DNA of 64,000 nucleotides from Pseudonocardia hydrocarbonoxydans (GTDB taxonomy: Bacteria; Actinomycetota; Actinomycetes; Mycobacteriales; Pseudonocardiaceae), in contig NZ_BJNG01000038.1 in NCBI RefSeq assembly GCF_006539565.1, positions 1 through 64,000 of the forward strand. The letters are read 5' to 3'. The translations under genes were made by a program, and so were the position numbers. Below are positions 28,742 to 36,984 of the stretch, piece after piece. The first letter of the stretch is position 1. Each line of letters opens with the position of its first letter. The notes under the pieces are model-generated. The model did no database searches and was not told the origin of the DNA. It was given only the letters and a program-made list of their open reading frames with translations.

Positions 28742-29206
28742 TCAGGCCCGCGCGGGCGGCCCGGCCGCACGCACCGCCGCCCAGCTCGCGGCGAAACCGG
28801 GGTGCAGGGACAGCGCGCCGAGGTCGTCGGCGGGGACCCAGCGCACCTCGATCGTCTCCGCGGTGAGCGCGGTGAGGTGCAGCGGCGTCGCGACCCGCCC
28901 GATGACCGTGGTGTAGCTCCAGCCGCCGTGGTCGTCGACGTGACCGGCGGTGGTCACGACGTCGGCGGGGTCGACGCCCGCCTCCTCGCCCGCCTCGCGC
29001 AACGCGGCCGCCTCGGCGCTCTCGCCGCGGTTGCGGGCGCCGCCGAGGATGCCCCACGTGCCGCCGTGGTGGCTCCACAGGGCGCGGTGCTGGAGCAGCA
29101 CGTGGTCGTCGTGCCACAGCAGCAGGCCCGCGGCGCCGAACAGGCCCCAGTGGGTGTGCCCCTGCCCGCACCGGACCCAGCCGTCACCGTCACCGCGCGG
29201 GAACAC
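28742..29206 (-). CDS. NUDIX hydrolase
   Basis: This 154-residue protein carries the complete Nudix box as GGARNRGESAEAAALREAGE then EAGV, which coordinates Mg2+ to cleave a nucleoside diphosphate linked to another group. The N-terminal HWGLFGAAGLLLWHDDHVLL and ALWSHHGGTWGILGGA segments resemble MutT-like housekeeping enzymes seen beside other genes in actinobacteria. The substrate is unknown. A GTG at 29206 starts it; the hydrolase gene follows after 27 bases, so the two may be cotranscribed. Confidence 0.87.
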   Translation of the reverse strand: MFPRGDGDGWVRCGQGHTHWGLFGAAGLLLWHDDHVLLQHRALWSHHGGTWGILGGARNRGESAEAAALREAGEEAGVDPADVVTTAGHVDDHGGWSYTTVIGRVATPLHLTALTAETIEVRWVPADDLGALSLHPGFAASWAAVRAAGPPARA

Positions 29207-29251
29207 CCCACCAGCCTAGGCCGCCGCCCCCGGACCGGCTCGCACACAGGC

Positions 29252-29295
29252 CGCGGGGCCCGCACACAGGTCCGTACCCGTGTGCGGGCCCCGCG
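29252..29295 (-). terminator. 16-bp perfect hairpin downstream of sahH
   Basis: CGCGGGGCCCGCACAC pairs with GTGTGCGGGCCCCGCG around a 12-base loop, 14 bases beyond the sahH stop. CGCACACAGG is repeated at 29241 and 29261 and a GTGTGTGCGGG word flanks the other arm, so this may be both a terminator and a member of a repeat family. Confidence 0.8.
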
Positions 29296-29309
29296 AGGTG
29301 TGTGCGGGC

Positions 29310-30812
<1,503 letters not shown>

Positions 30813-30899
30813 GCGGGTGCTACGCCTTCCATGGGGCAGATCAGGGCAGGAACGGTCGACTGCCCGGCGGGGATGAGCGGCACGGGAACAGCCTCCGGA

Positions 30900-30977
30900 T
30901 CGGAGGCGCCCTTAACACGATGGCCCGGACTCCCCGAGCGTGGCGGACCACAGGTCCGTCGCAGCGCCTCTCGGGGA
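30900..30977 (-). promoter_or_regulatory. SAH riboswitch upstream of sahH
   Basis: The minus-strand leader folds like the S-adenosylhomocysteine riboswitch. P1 is CCCCGAG (30976-30970) with CTCGGGG (30938-30932); the conserved AGGCGCTGCGACGG follows; P2 is a GGACC/GGTCC hairpin; then CCACGCTCGG. The pseudoknot pairs AGGCGC with GCGCCT (near 30909-30904). This equals the known order of the Ralstonia ahcY element, where GAGCGCUGCAA and GGCGCUC form the pseudoknot. SAH binding should expose the sahH ribosome binding site or prevent termination. Confidence 0.85.
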
Positions 30978-31069
30978 TCGGCATTGCCAGTGCCCGTCCA
31001 GGGTGGCGAGGCCGTGCGGCGGTGTCAACCCGACCGGAGTGCTCCCCGCCACACCCGCTGCAGGGCGGG

Positions 31070-31471
31070 TCAGCCCGCCGCCTCTCCGGCGATCCGCGGC
31101 CAGGTCGGGCCGGGCTCCGGGACGTCCCAGAAGACGGCGAAGAAGTATCCGTCCGCGACAGCAGGCCGCATCGTGCGGCCCGCGTACTCGACGGCGACAG
31201 GGTCCTCCCGAGTACCGACCTCACCCCAGAAGGTGACGAGCCCGCGACCGGCGGGTTCCCGCCACCCCGGCCCGTTCGCACCGGCGACCTCGACCCAGCG
31301 TCCGTCACGTCGCTCGCACACCACCTCGTACGGATACGGGGTGCCGGCCGAGCCGGTGTCGACGAGCACCACCCCCGCATCTCCCGAGGTCTCCTCGAAC
31401 AGCACCCGCGCGCCGGGCGGGAAGCCGTCCAGCGCAGCGGTCGCAGCCGTCGGGGATCCCTTCGGGTCCAT
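31070..31471 (-). CDS. hypothetical protein (133 residues)
   Basis: I do not recognise the family. The protein is soluble and acidic, with beta-rich stretches such as GARVLFEETSGDAGVVLVD, PYPYEVVCERRDGRWVEVAG and PVAVEYAGRTMRPAVADGYF, then FAVFWDVPE. That suggests a small beta-sandwich. Start at ATG 31471 (MDPKGSPT). It is slightly less GC-rich than its neighbours. It lies 93 bases upstream of the sahH riboswitch on the same strand and just downstream of a decayed fragment, so it may belong to a recently acquired or decaying patch. Confidence 0.65.
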   Translation of the reverse strand: MDPKGSPTAATAALDGFPPGARVLFEETSGDAGVVLVDTGSAGTPYPYEVVCERRDGRWVEVAGANGPGWREPAGRGLVTFWGEVGTREDPVAVEYAGRTMRPAVADGYFFAVFWDVPEPGPTWPRIAGEAAG

Positions 31472-31493
31472 GCGGCGCTCCTCGGCAGCCCGG

Positions 31494-31682
31494 TCAGGGC
31501 ACACGGCAGATGTTCGTGACACTCGTGTAGATCCTGCCGTCTGCTGATGCCAAGGTCGCCTCGACCTCGAACGATTGACCCGAGCGAGCGGCGACGCTGC
31601 CGTGCGGGACGTACGACCCGGTCGTCGGACGGTTGAACGAGCTGCTCGTGCGACGTCCGTTCAGGTAGGTGAAGTCGGCACG
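31494..31682 (-). pseudogene. C-terminal remnant of an unidentified gene
   Basis: About 62 codons read RADFTYLNGRRTSSSFNRPT and continue to a TGA after YTSVTNICRVP. The composition (Ser/Thr/Phe/Tyr-rich, lower GC) differs from the shadow-frame translations around it and looks like the end of a secreted beta-rich protein. Going upstream the frame runs into the antisense of the MutL-like gene with no start codon near the good part. I therefore read it as a 5'-truncated fragment, possibly related to decay of the neighbouring 31070 gene. Confidence 0.4.
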
Positions 31683-31731
31683 GCGTACGGCCGTGGGCGA
31701 ACGGCACGGGATCGCCCCATCGTGTGCGGCG

Positions 31732-33015
31732 CTACCCCAGCAGGTGGTCGCGCAGCAGGGACTCCGCGGCGTCTGTGCGGCCGTGGGTGGCGAGCAGCCC
31801 GGCCGGGGCGACGGTGAAGTCGGCGTCCACCACCACCTCGACGTCGGCCAGCACGGACGCGAGCACCGGGTCGGCACGCAGGGTGGCGATCACCGAGGCC
31901 AGCCCGTTGGCCCGCCCGCGCTGCCGGAACACCCCGCCGGTCAGCACGACCAGCCCGATCCCGCCCCCGGGCTCGACGGCTCGCAGGTGCCGTCGCACCG
32001 CGATGACGGCGGCGAGCGCGGCGATCCTGCGGTCCTCCGCCGCGCTGCCCGCATTGCTCGGCACGTAGCCGACCTCGCTGGCCATGCGCGCGACGGTGGG
32101 GGCGAGCAGGTCGGCCTCCACCGGGTCGACGACGCCCTCGGCCTGCCCCTCCAGGAGTACGCCCCCGGCCGCCGCCCGGACACCGAGATCGCCCTCGACG
32201 GTGCGCACCGGGTCGCCGGTGCCACCCGCGGAGTGGACGTCGGTGGTGGCGCACCCGACGTCGACGAGCAGCACCCGGCCGTCGCGGATCCGGGCAAGCT
32301 CCGCGGTGCCCCGGCCGACGGCGTCGGGGGTGACGACCCGGACGAGGCGCCGGAAGCGGGGGGCGACGGCCGGGCCGCGGCCGCCGATGGCGTGGCGCTG
32401 GTACAGGGCGACGAGCGCGGCCCGGGCCGGGCCCGGTTCCACCTCCCCGAGCCGGGGCAGCACGTTCTCACAGCTCACGACGGTGCGCCCGGTGGCCAGC
32501 AGGATGGCGAGCGCCTCCTCACGACCGTCGGCGTTGCCCGCGAGCAGGATCGGCGGGCGGATCCGGGCCCGGGCCAGGCGGGCGGCGTTGTGCAGCAGCG
32601 GGGCGGGATCGTCCCCGTCGGAGCCGCCGAGCAGCAGCACCACCCCGGGCCGGGCGTTGCGCAGCGCGCGGACGTCGGCCGGTTCGAGGGGCCCCGCGTG
32701 CACGTGGACGACGTGCGCCCCCGCCGAGACGGCGACACGGTGCCCCGCCTCGGTGGCCGGGAGCCGTTCGGACCCGACGACGGCCAGCCGGAGCCCGCCG
32801 CCCGCCGAGGAGCAGGCCAGCAGCGTGGGCTCGCCGGCCGATCCGCCGACGGCGGTGACCGCGCGGACCGTCGCGTCCATGCCCGCCAGGACATCTGCGG
32901 TGGTGGTCGGGTGCTCGGCGAAGCCGCCCAGCCCGCCGTCGGGATGGACGAGCACGGCCTTCGTCCACGTCGAGCCCACGTCGAGGCACACCGCGGCGGC
33001 AGGGACGGGTGTCAC
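31732..33015 (-). CDS. MutL/GlmL-family ATPase (glutamate mutase L type)
   Basis: The 427-residue protein has an ASKHA-type ATPase start, CLDVGSTWTKAVLVHPDGG, later phosphate loops VLLVDVGCATTDVHSAGG and GLVVLTGGVFR, and VVLLLGGSDGDDPAPLLHNA and LAGNADGREEAL. These are typical of the MutL (GlmL) proteins encoded with adenosylcobalamin-dependent glutamate or ornithine mutases, thought to be reactivating chaperones. No mutase S/E gene is within the window. I chose the GTG at 33015; an ATG at 33054 would add 13 residues. It is divergent from the acyl-CoA synthetase. Confidence 0.85.
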   Translation of the reverse strand: MTPVPAAAVCLDVGSTWTKAVLVHPDGGLGGFAEHPTTTADVLAGMDATVRAVTAVGGSAGEPTLLACSSAGGGLRLAVVGSERLPATEAGHRVAVSAGAHVVHVHAGPLEPADVRALRNARPGVVLLLGGSDGDDPAPLLHNAARLARARIRPPILLAGNADGREEALAILLATGRTVVSCENVLPRLGEVEPGPARAALVALYQRHAIGGRGPAVAPRFRRLVRVVTPDAVGRGTAELARIRDGRVLLVDVGCATTDVHSAGGTGDPVRTVEGDLGVRAAAGGVLLEGQAEGVVDPVEADLLAPTVARMASEVGYVPSNAGSAAEDRRIAALAAVIAVRRHLRAVEPGGGIGLVVLTGGVFRQRGRANGLASVIATLRADPVLASVLADVEVVVDADFTVAPAGLLATHGRTDAAESLLRDHLLG

Positions 33016-33123
33016 GACGGTCGAGCCTAACGGGCCGGAGCCCCGGTGGCGCATGGTCAACACCCGGGCGTCCCGGTAGGTTCGCGCGAGACCTGGTTCA
33101 CATCGCGCAGCCCGGGAGTACCC

Positions 33124-34767
33124 ATGCTCGGCCTCATGCAGGATCGCCCGCTCACCCTTCCGCACGTGTTCCACCGGGCCGAACAGTTCTTCGGGCACAA
33201 GGAGATCGTCACGGCGGGGGCGGGCGGGGAGGCGACGTCCACCACCGTCGCGGAGTGGGCGGCGCGGGTGCGCCGGCTCGCGACCGTCCTCGACACGCTC
33301 GGGGTGTCGGCCGACGGCCGCGTGGCCACCTTCTGCTGGAACACCGGGCGGCACCTGGAGCTGTACCTGGCCGCGCCGTGCACCGGACGGGTGCTGCACA
33401 CGCTCAACATCCGGCTCTTCCCCGAGCAGCTGGTCTACATCGCGAACCACGCCGAGGACGAGGTCGTCTTCGTCGACCGCTCGCTGATCCCGCTGCTCGC
33501 GCCGCTGGCCGACAAGCTGACGACGGTACGCACCTACGTCGTCGTCGACGACGGCGCCGACGCCCCGATCCCCGACGGCTGGCTCGACTACGAGGAGCTG
33601 CTCGCCGCCGCCTCCCCCCACGAGGGGCGGTTCGTCGTCGAGGACGAGAACACCGCCGCGGCCATGTGCTACACCTCCGGCACCACGGGCAACCCCAAGG
33701 GCGTGGTCTACAGCCACCGCTCGGCGGTGCTGCACTCCCTGATCACGCTGACCGCCGACGCGTTCGGCCTGTCCGAGCGCGACGTCGTGCTGCCGGTCGT
33801 CCCGATGTTCCACGCCAACGCCTGGGGCCTGCCCTACGGCTGCCTGCTGGCCGGCGCGACGATGGTGTTTCCCGGCCCGAACATGACCCCGCAGGCGATC
33901 GTGGACATGCTGGAGCGCCACCGCGTCACGATCACCGGAGGTGTCCCCACCATCTGGATGGGGATGCTGCCGCTGGCCGAGGGGCGCGACCTGTCGGCGC
34001 TGCGGCAGATCCTCTGCGGCGGCTCGGCGGTGCCGCGGTCGCTCTCGGAGGCCTACCGCGAGAAGGTCGGCATCCCGATCACCCAGGCCTGGGGCATGAC
34101 CGAGACCAGCCCGATCGCCACGATGGCCACCCCGCGCAGCCACCACGACGCGCTCACCGAGGACGAGCGGGCCGACATCCGCGCGCGGCAGGGCCAGCCC
34201 GCACCGTTCGTCGACATCCGGCTGGTCGACCCGGACTCCGGCGAGGTGCAGCCCTGGGACGACGTCGCCACCGGCGAGATCCAGGCCGCGGGCCCGTGGA
34301 TCGCGAGCGAGTACTACCGCGGCGAGGGCGGCGGCGCGCAGTTCACCGACGACGGCTGGCTGCGCACCGGCGACGTCGGCACCGGCGACCGCTACGGCTT
34401 CGTCCGCCTCGTCGACCGCACCAAGGACCTGATCAAGTCCGGCGGCGAGTGGATCGGCTCCGTCGAGCTGGAGAACGAGATCATGGCCCACCCGAAGGTG
34501 GCCGAGGCCGCGGTCATCGCGATCCCCAGCGAGAAGTGGGTGGAGCGCCCGCTGGCCTGCGTCGTCGTCGCGCCCGGGGAGTCGGTCACCGCCGAGGAGA
34601 TCATCGAGTTCCTCACCCCGCGGGTGGCGAAGTGGTGGCTGCCCGACGCCGTCGAGTTCATCGACGAGGTGCCCAAGACCAGCGTGGGCAAGTTCTCGAA
34701 GAAGACGCTGCGGGAGAAGTTCGGCGGGTACCAGGTGGCCGGGCCCACCAGCCACGACCCGGCCTGA
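33124..34767 (+). CDS. medium/long-chain fatty-acid--CoA ligase
   Basis: This 547-residue AMP-forming acyl-CoA synthetase activates a fatty acid through an acyl-adenylate. The phosphate-binding loop is MCYTSGTTGNPKGVVYSHR. Further motifs are PMFHANAWGLPY, ITQAWGMTETSP (A5), DGWLRTGDVGTGDRYGFVRL (A7-A8), RTKDLIKSGGEWIGSVELEN and the catalytic lysine near the end in PKTSVGKFSKKTLRE. The chain-length preference cannot be read from sequence. Start at ATG 33124; the frame is open upstream. It stands alone on the plus strand. Confidence 0.92.
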   Translation: MLGLMQDRPLTLPHVFHRAEQFFGHKEIVTAGAGGEATSTTVAEWAARVRRLATVLDTLGVSADGRVATFCWNTGRHLELYLAAPCTGRVLHTLNIRLFPEQLVYIANHAEDEVVFVDRSLIPLLAPLADKLTTVRTYVVVDDGADAPIPDGWLDYEELLAAASPHEGRFVVEDENTAAAMCYTSGTTGNPKGVVYSHRSAVLHSLITLTADAFGLSERDVVLPVVPMFHANAWGLPYGCLLAGATMVFPGPNMTPQAIVDMLERHRVTITGGVPTIWMGMLPLAEGRDLSALRQILCGGSAVPRSLSEAYREKVGIPITQAWGMTETSPIATMATPRSHHDALTEDERADIRARQGQPAPFVDIRLVDPDSGEVQPWDDVATGEIQAAGPWIASEYYRGEGGGAQFTDDGWLRTGDVGTGDRYGFVRLVDRTKDLIKSGGEWIGSVELENEIMAHPKVAEAAVIAIPSEKWVERPLACVVVAPGESVTAEEIIEFLTPRVAKWWLPDAVEFIDEVPKTSVGKFSKKTLREKFGGYQVAGPTSHDPA

Positions 34768-35274
34768 TCAGATGCCGAACGGGGCCGCGTAGCGGACCCG
34801 CCCTGCGGGCAGCGGGCCGCCGTCGAGCGACAGCGCCATGAGCGCCTCGTCGGGCACCTCGACCGACAGCGAGATGCCGTGCGCGGAGGCCCGCCCGAAG
34901 CCGAAGCGCGGGTAGTACGCGGGGTGGCCGAGCACGACGACGGTCCGCTCGCCGCGGTCGCGGGCGGCGTCGAGCGCGGCGGTGACGGCCGCCGAACCCG
35001 CCCCGCTCCGCTGGAAGGCCGGCAGCACCGCGCACGGGGCCAGGCACAGCGCTGCGACCTCGCCGACGTGGCAGCGGGTCAGCAGGGCGTGGCCGACCGG
35101 CGTGCCGTCGGCGTGCACCGCGAGCAGCGACAGGCCGGGGATCCAGGCGCGGTCGGCGCGCAGGGCGTCGACGAGATCGGCCTCGTCGGCGGTGTCGAAG
35201 GCCGCCAGCTCGATCTCGCGGACGGCGGCGACGTCGGCGGGGGTCTCGGGGCGGGTGGACCACGGCTCGGGCAC
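34768..35274 (-). CDS. GNAT-family N-acetyltransferase
   Basis: The 168-residue product has the GNAT order: TRPETPADVAAVREIELAAF (N-terminal strand/helix), VGHALLTRCHVG, the V/LxV strand AALCLAPCAVLPAFQRSGAG (acetyl-CoA pyrophosphate loop QRSGAG) and VVLGHPAYYPRFGFGRAS. The HPxYYPRFGF block is typical of the YhbS-like subgroup. The acceptor substrate is unknown. Start GTG at 35274. It ends 1 base after the convergent CoA ligase stop, with no room for a terminator. Confidence 0.87.
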   Translation of the reverse strand: MPEPWSTRPETPADVAAVREIELAAFDTADEADLVDALRADRAWIPGLSLLAVHADGTPVGHALLTRCHVGEVAALCLAPCAVLPAFQRSGAGSAAVTAALDAARDRGERTVVVLGHPAYYPRFGFGRASAHGISLSVEVPDEALMALSLDGGPLPAGRVRYAAPFGI

Positions 35275-35320
35275 GACCGGGATCCTCCCGCACCGGGGAG
35301 CGGGCGTGCGACGGTGAGCC

Positions 35321-35872
35321 GTGACCTCCCTGCCCGCGACGCTCGCCGCGCGGGTGCGGGCGGCCCCGCCGCGGTGCGGGGCGACGCGGCTGGTCTGCGT
35401 CGACGGGCCGTCGGGGTCGGGCAAGACGACGCTGGCGGGGCGCCTCGGCGCGGCCCTGGACGCCACCGTCCTGCACCTGGACGACCTCTACCCCGGCTGG
35501 GACGGGCTCGCCGCCGCCGTGGCGCTGCTGCACGACCGGGTGGTCGCGCCGCTGTGCGCCGGGCGGGCGGGCGCCTACCGGCGCTGGGACTGGGAGCGGT
35601 CGGCACCCGGGGCGGAGGTCGACGTCGGGCGGCCGCCGGTGCTCGTCGTCGAGGGGGCGGGCAGCGGGGCGCGGGTGGTCGCCGCGCACGCGGTGCTGCT
35701 GGTGTGGGTCGACGCGCCCCGGGCGGAGCGGTACCGCCGCGGCATCGCCCGCGACGGCGAGACCTACCGCCCGCACTGGGAGCGCTGGGCCACCCAGGAG
35801 GACGCGTTGTTCGCCGCCGAGGGCACCCGCGCCCGGGCCGACGTGGTGCTCGACACCGGCCCGCCGCGGTGA
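35321..35872 (+). CDS. P-loop kinase of the uridine-kinase-like type
   Basis: The 183-residue protein has Walker A VDGPSGSGKTTLAGRLG, then VLHLDDLYPGWDGL (the DDxYxGW substrate loop), PVLVVEGAGSGARVV (a Walker B-like strand) and a lid with RYRRGIARDGETYRPHWERW. This is the layout of small actinobacterial uridine/nucleoside kinase-like ATP-binding proteins. The substrate is not known. Start GTG at 35321; it is divergent from the GNAT gene with 46 bases between. Its TGA is the first three bases of a 62-bp palindromic repeat. Confidence 0.83.
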   Translation: MTSLPATLAARVRAAPPRCGATRLVCVDGPSGSGKTTLAGRLGAALDATVLHLDDLYPGWDGLAAAVALLHDRVVAPLCAGRAGAYRRWDWERSAPGAEVDVGRPPVLVVEGAGSGARVVAAHAVLLVWVDAPRAERYRRGIARDGETYRPHWERWATQEDALFAAEGTRARADVVLDTGPPR

Positions 35873-35931
35873 TCACCGTCTGCGGTGCGATCCGGCCGTC
35901 CGTGGCCGCCCCGCACCGCGACCGGTGATCA
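35870..35931. repeat. 62-bp nested palindromic intergenic element, copy A
   Basis: Three pairs of arms nest: TGATCACC/GGTGATCA outside, GCGGTGCG/CGCACCGC in the middle, GGCC/GGCC inside, separated by 4-base spacers and a 6-base centre. The left TGA is the stop of the kinase gene and the right TCA is the stop of the convergent SRPBCC gene. A second copy with the same layout lies at 50395. It probably acts as a two-way terminator. Confidence 0.85.
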
Positions 35932-36630
35932 CGGGCGGGCGGCGAGCCTGCCGACGAGCGCCGTGACCTCCGCGGGGAGCTCCCGCACGGCGCGGTCGCG
36001 CTCCCCCGCGTCCGTCCCGCTCCGGACGTGCCGCAGCCGGGCCCCGTGGCCGGTGCCCTCGACGAGCTCCCACCGCCCGTCGAGGCCGGCCAGCAGCGGC
36101 TCGACGACCTCGGCGGGGTGCACGAGCTGGCGCTCGACCGTCACCTCCCAGCCGTCCCGGTCCGCGGTGACGACAGGGGCCAGCAGCCCCAGCTCCTCGA
36201 CGTAGCGCTCGTGCAGCGCGTCGTGGTCGACACCCGGGTCCGCCCCGGGCCGCCCGGCCAGCAGGAGATCGAGCTCTAGCACGCAGGTGTGCCAGCCGGC
36301 GGCGAAGCTGGCGGCGCCCGCACGGTCGTCGAAGGTGTGGGTGAGCAGCAGCACCGAACCGTCGCCGTCCGGGCGCAGCTCGAAGCGCAGGTGGTCGGTG
36401 TCCCAGGTGAACGCGACCAGCCGCGGCGGGTCGAGGTCGGTCACCACACCGTCGTCGCCGAAGCCGAACGCGACCCGGCCGCCGACGCAAGGCTCGATCG
36501 TCGCCCCGCTCGGGAACCAGGTGGCCAGGCGGTCGGTCTCGACCAGTGCGGGCCAGACGCGCTCGGGCGGGTGGGCCAACCTGCGCTCCATGCGCAGGAC
36601 CGAGCGGCCGTCGGTGGTGGTCAGGTTCAT
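35929..36630 (-). CDS. SRPBCC (Aha1/START-like) domain protein
   Basis: The 233-residue protein begins with a typical SRPBCC ligand-binding fold: LRMERRLAHPPERVWPALVE, RLATWFPSG, VAFGFGDDGVVTDLDPPRL, AFTWDTDHLRFELRPDGDG, LLTHTF and AGWHTCVLELDLLLAG. An extra C-terminal part of about 80 residues includes WEVTVERQLVHPAEVVEPLL. Proteins of this type encoded with an ArsR repressor are common in actinobacteria; the ligand is unknown. It overlaps the ArsR gene by 4 bases (ATGA). Its stop codon lies inside the palindromic element. Confidence 0.88.
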   Translation of the reverse strand: MNLTTTDGRSVLRMERRLAHPPERVWPALVETDRLATWFPSGATIEPCVGGRVAFGFGDDGVVTDLDPPRLVAFTWDTDHLRFELRPDGDGSVLLLTHTFDDRAGAASFAAGWHTCVLELDLLLAGRPGADPGVDHDALHERYVEELGLLAPVVTADRDGWEVTVERQLVHPAEVVEPLLAGLDGRWELVEGTGHGARLRHVRSGTDAGERDRAVRELPAEVTALVGRLAARP

Positions 36631-36941
36631 GGCGTCTCCTCGTCGGCGGCGGTGTCGAGGTGGCGCTCCAGGGCGTCGAACCGGTCGGCCCACATGCGGC
36701 GGTAGGGCGCGAGCCAGGCGTCGATCTCGGCCAGCGGGGCCGGGTCGAGCTCGTAGCGGCGCCGCTGCGCCTCCGCACGCACGCGGACCAGCCCCGCGTC
36801 GCGCAGCACCCGCAGGTGCTTGGAGGTGCCGGGCTGGCTCAGCCCGAGCGCCTCGGACAGCTCCCCGACCAGGCGCGGGCGCTCCCGGAGCAGGTCCAGG
36901 ATCCGTCGGCGGGCCGGCTCGGCGAGCACCTCGAACGTCAC
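36627..36941 (-). CDS. ArsR-family winged-helix repressor
   Basis: The 104-residue protein shows FEVLAEPARRRILDLLRERP, LVGELSEALGLSQPGTSKHL (recognition helix) and VLRDAGLVRVRAEAQRRRYE (wing), with LAEIDAWLAPYRRMWADRFD at the C-terminus. It lacks the CxC metal motif of classical ArsR and belongs to the SRPBCC-linked group. The start is a GTG at 36941. Just upstream, 36952-36972 is an unusually AT-rich patch (ATATCTCGTCAGCTATATAA) that probably holds the promoter and its own operator. Confidence 0.9.
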   Translation of the reverse strand: MTFEVLAEPARRRILDLLRERPRLVGELSEALGLSQPGTSKHLRVLRDAGLVRVRAEAQRRRYELDPAPLAEIDAWLAPYRRMWADRFDALERHLDTAADEETP

Positions 36942-36984
36942 CCGGCGAACATATCTCGTCAGCTATATAACTGGCAAGACATGT

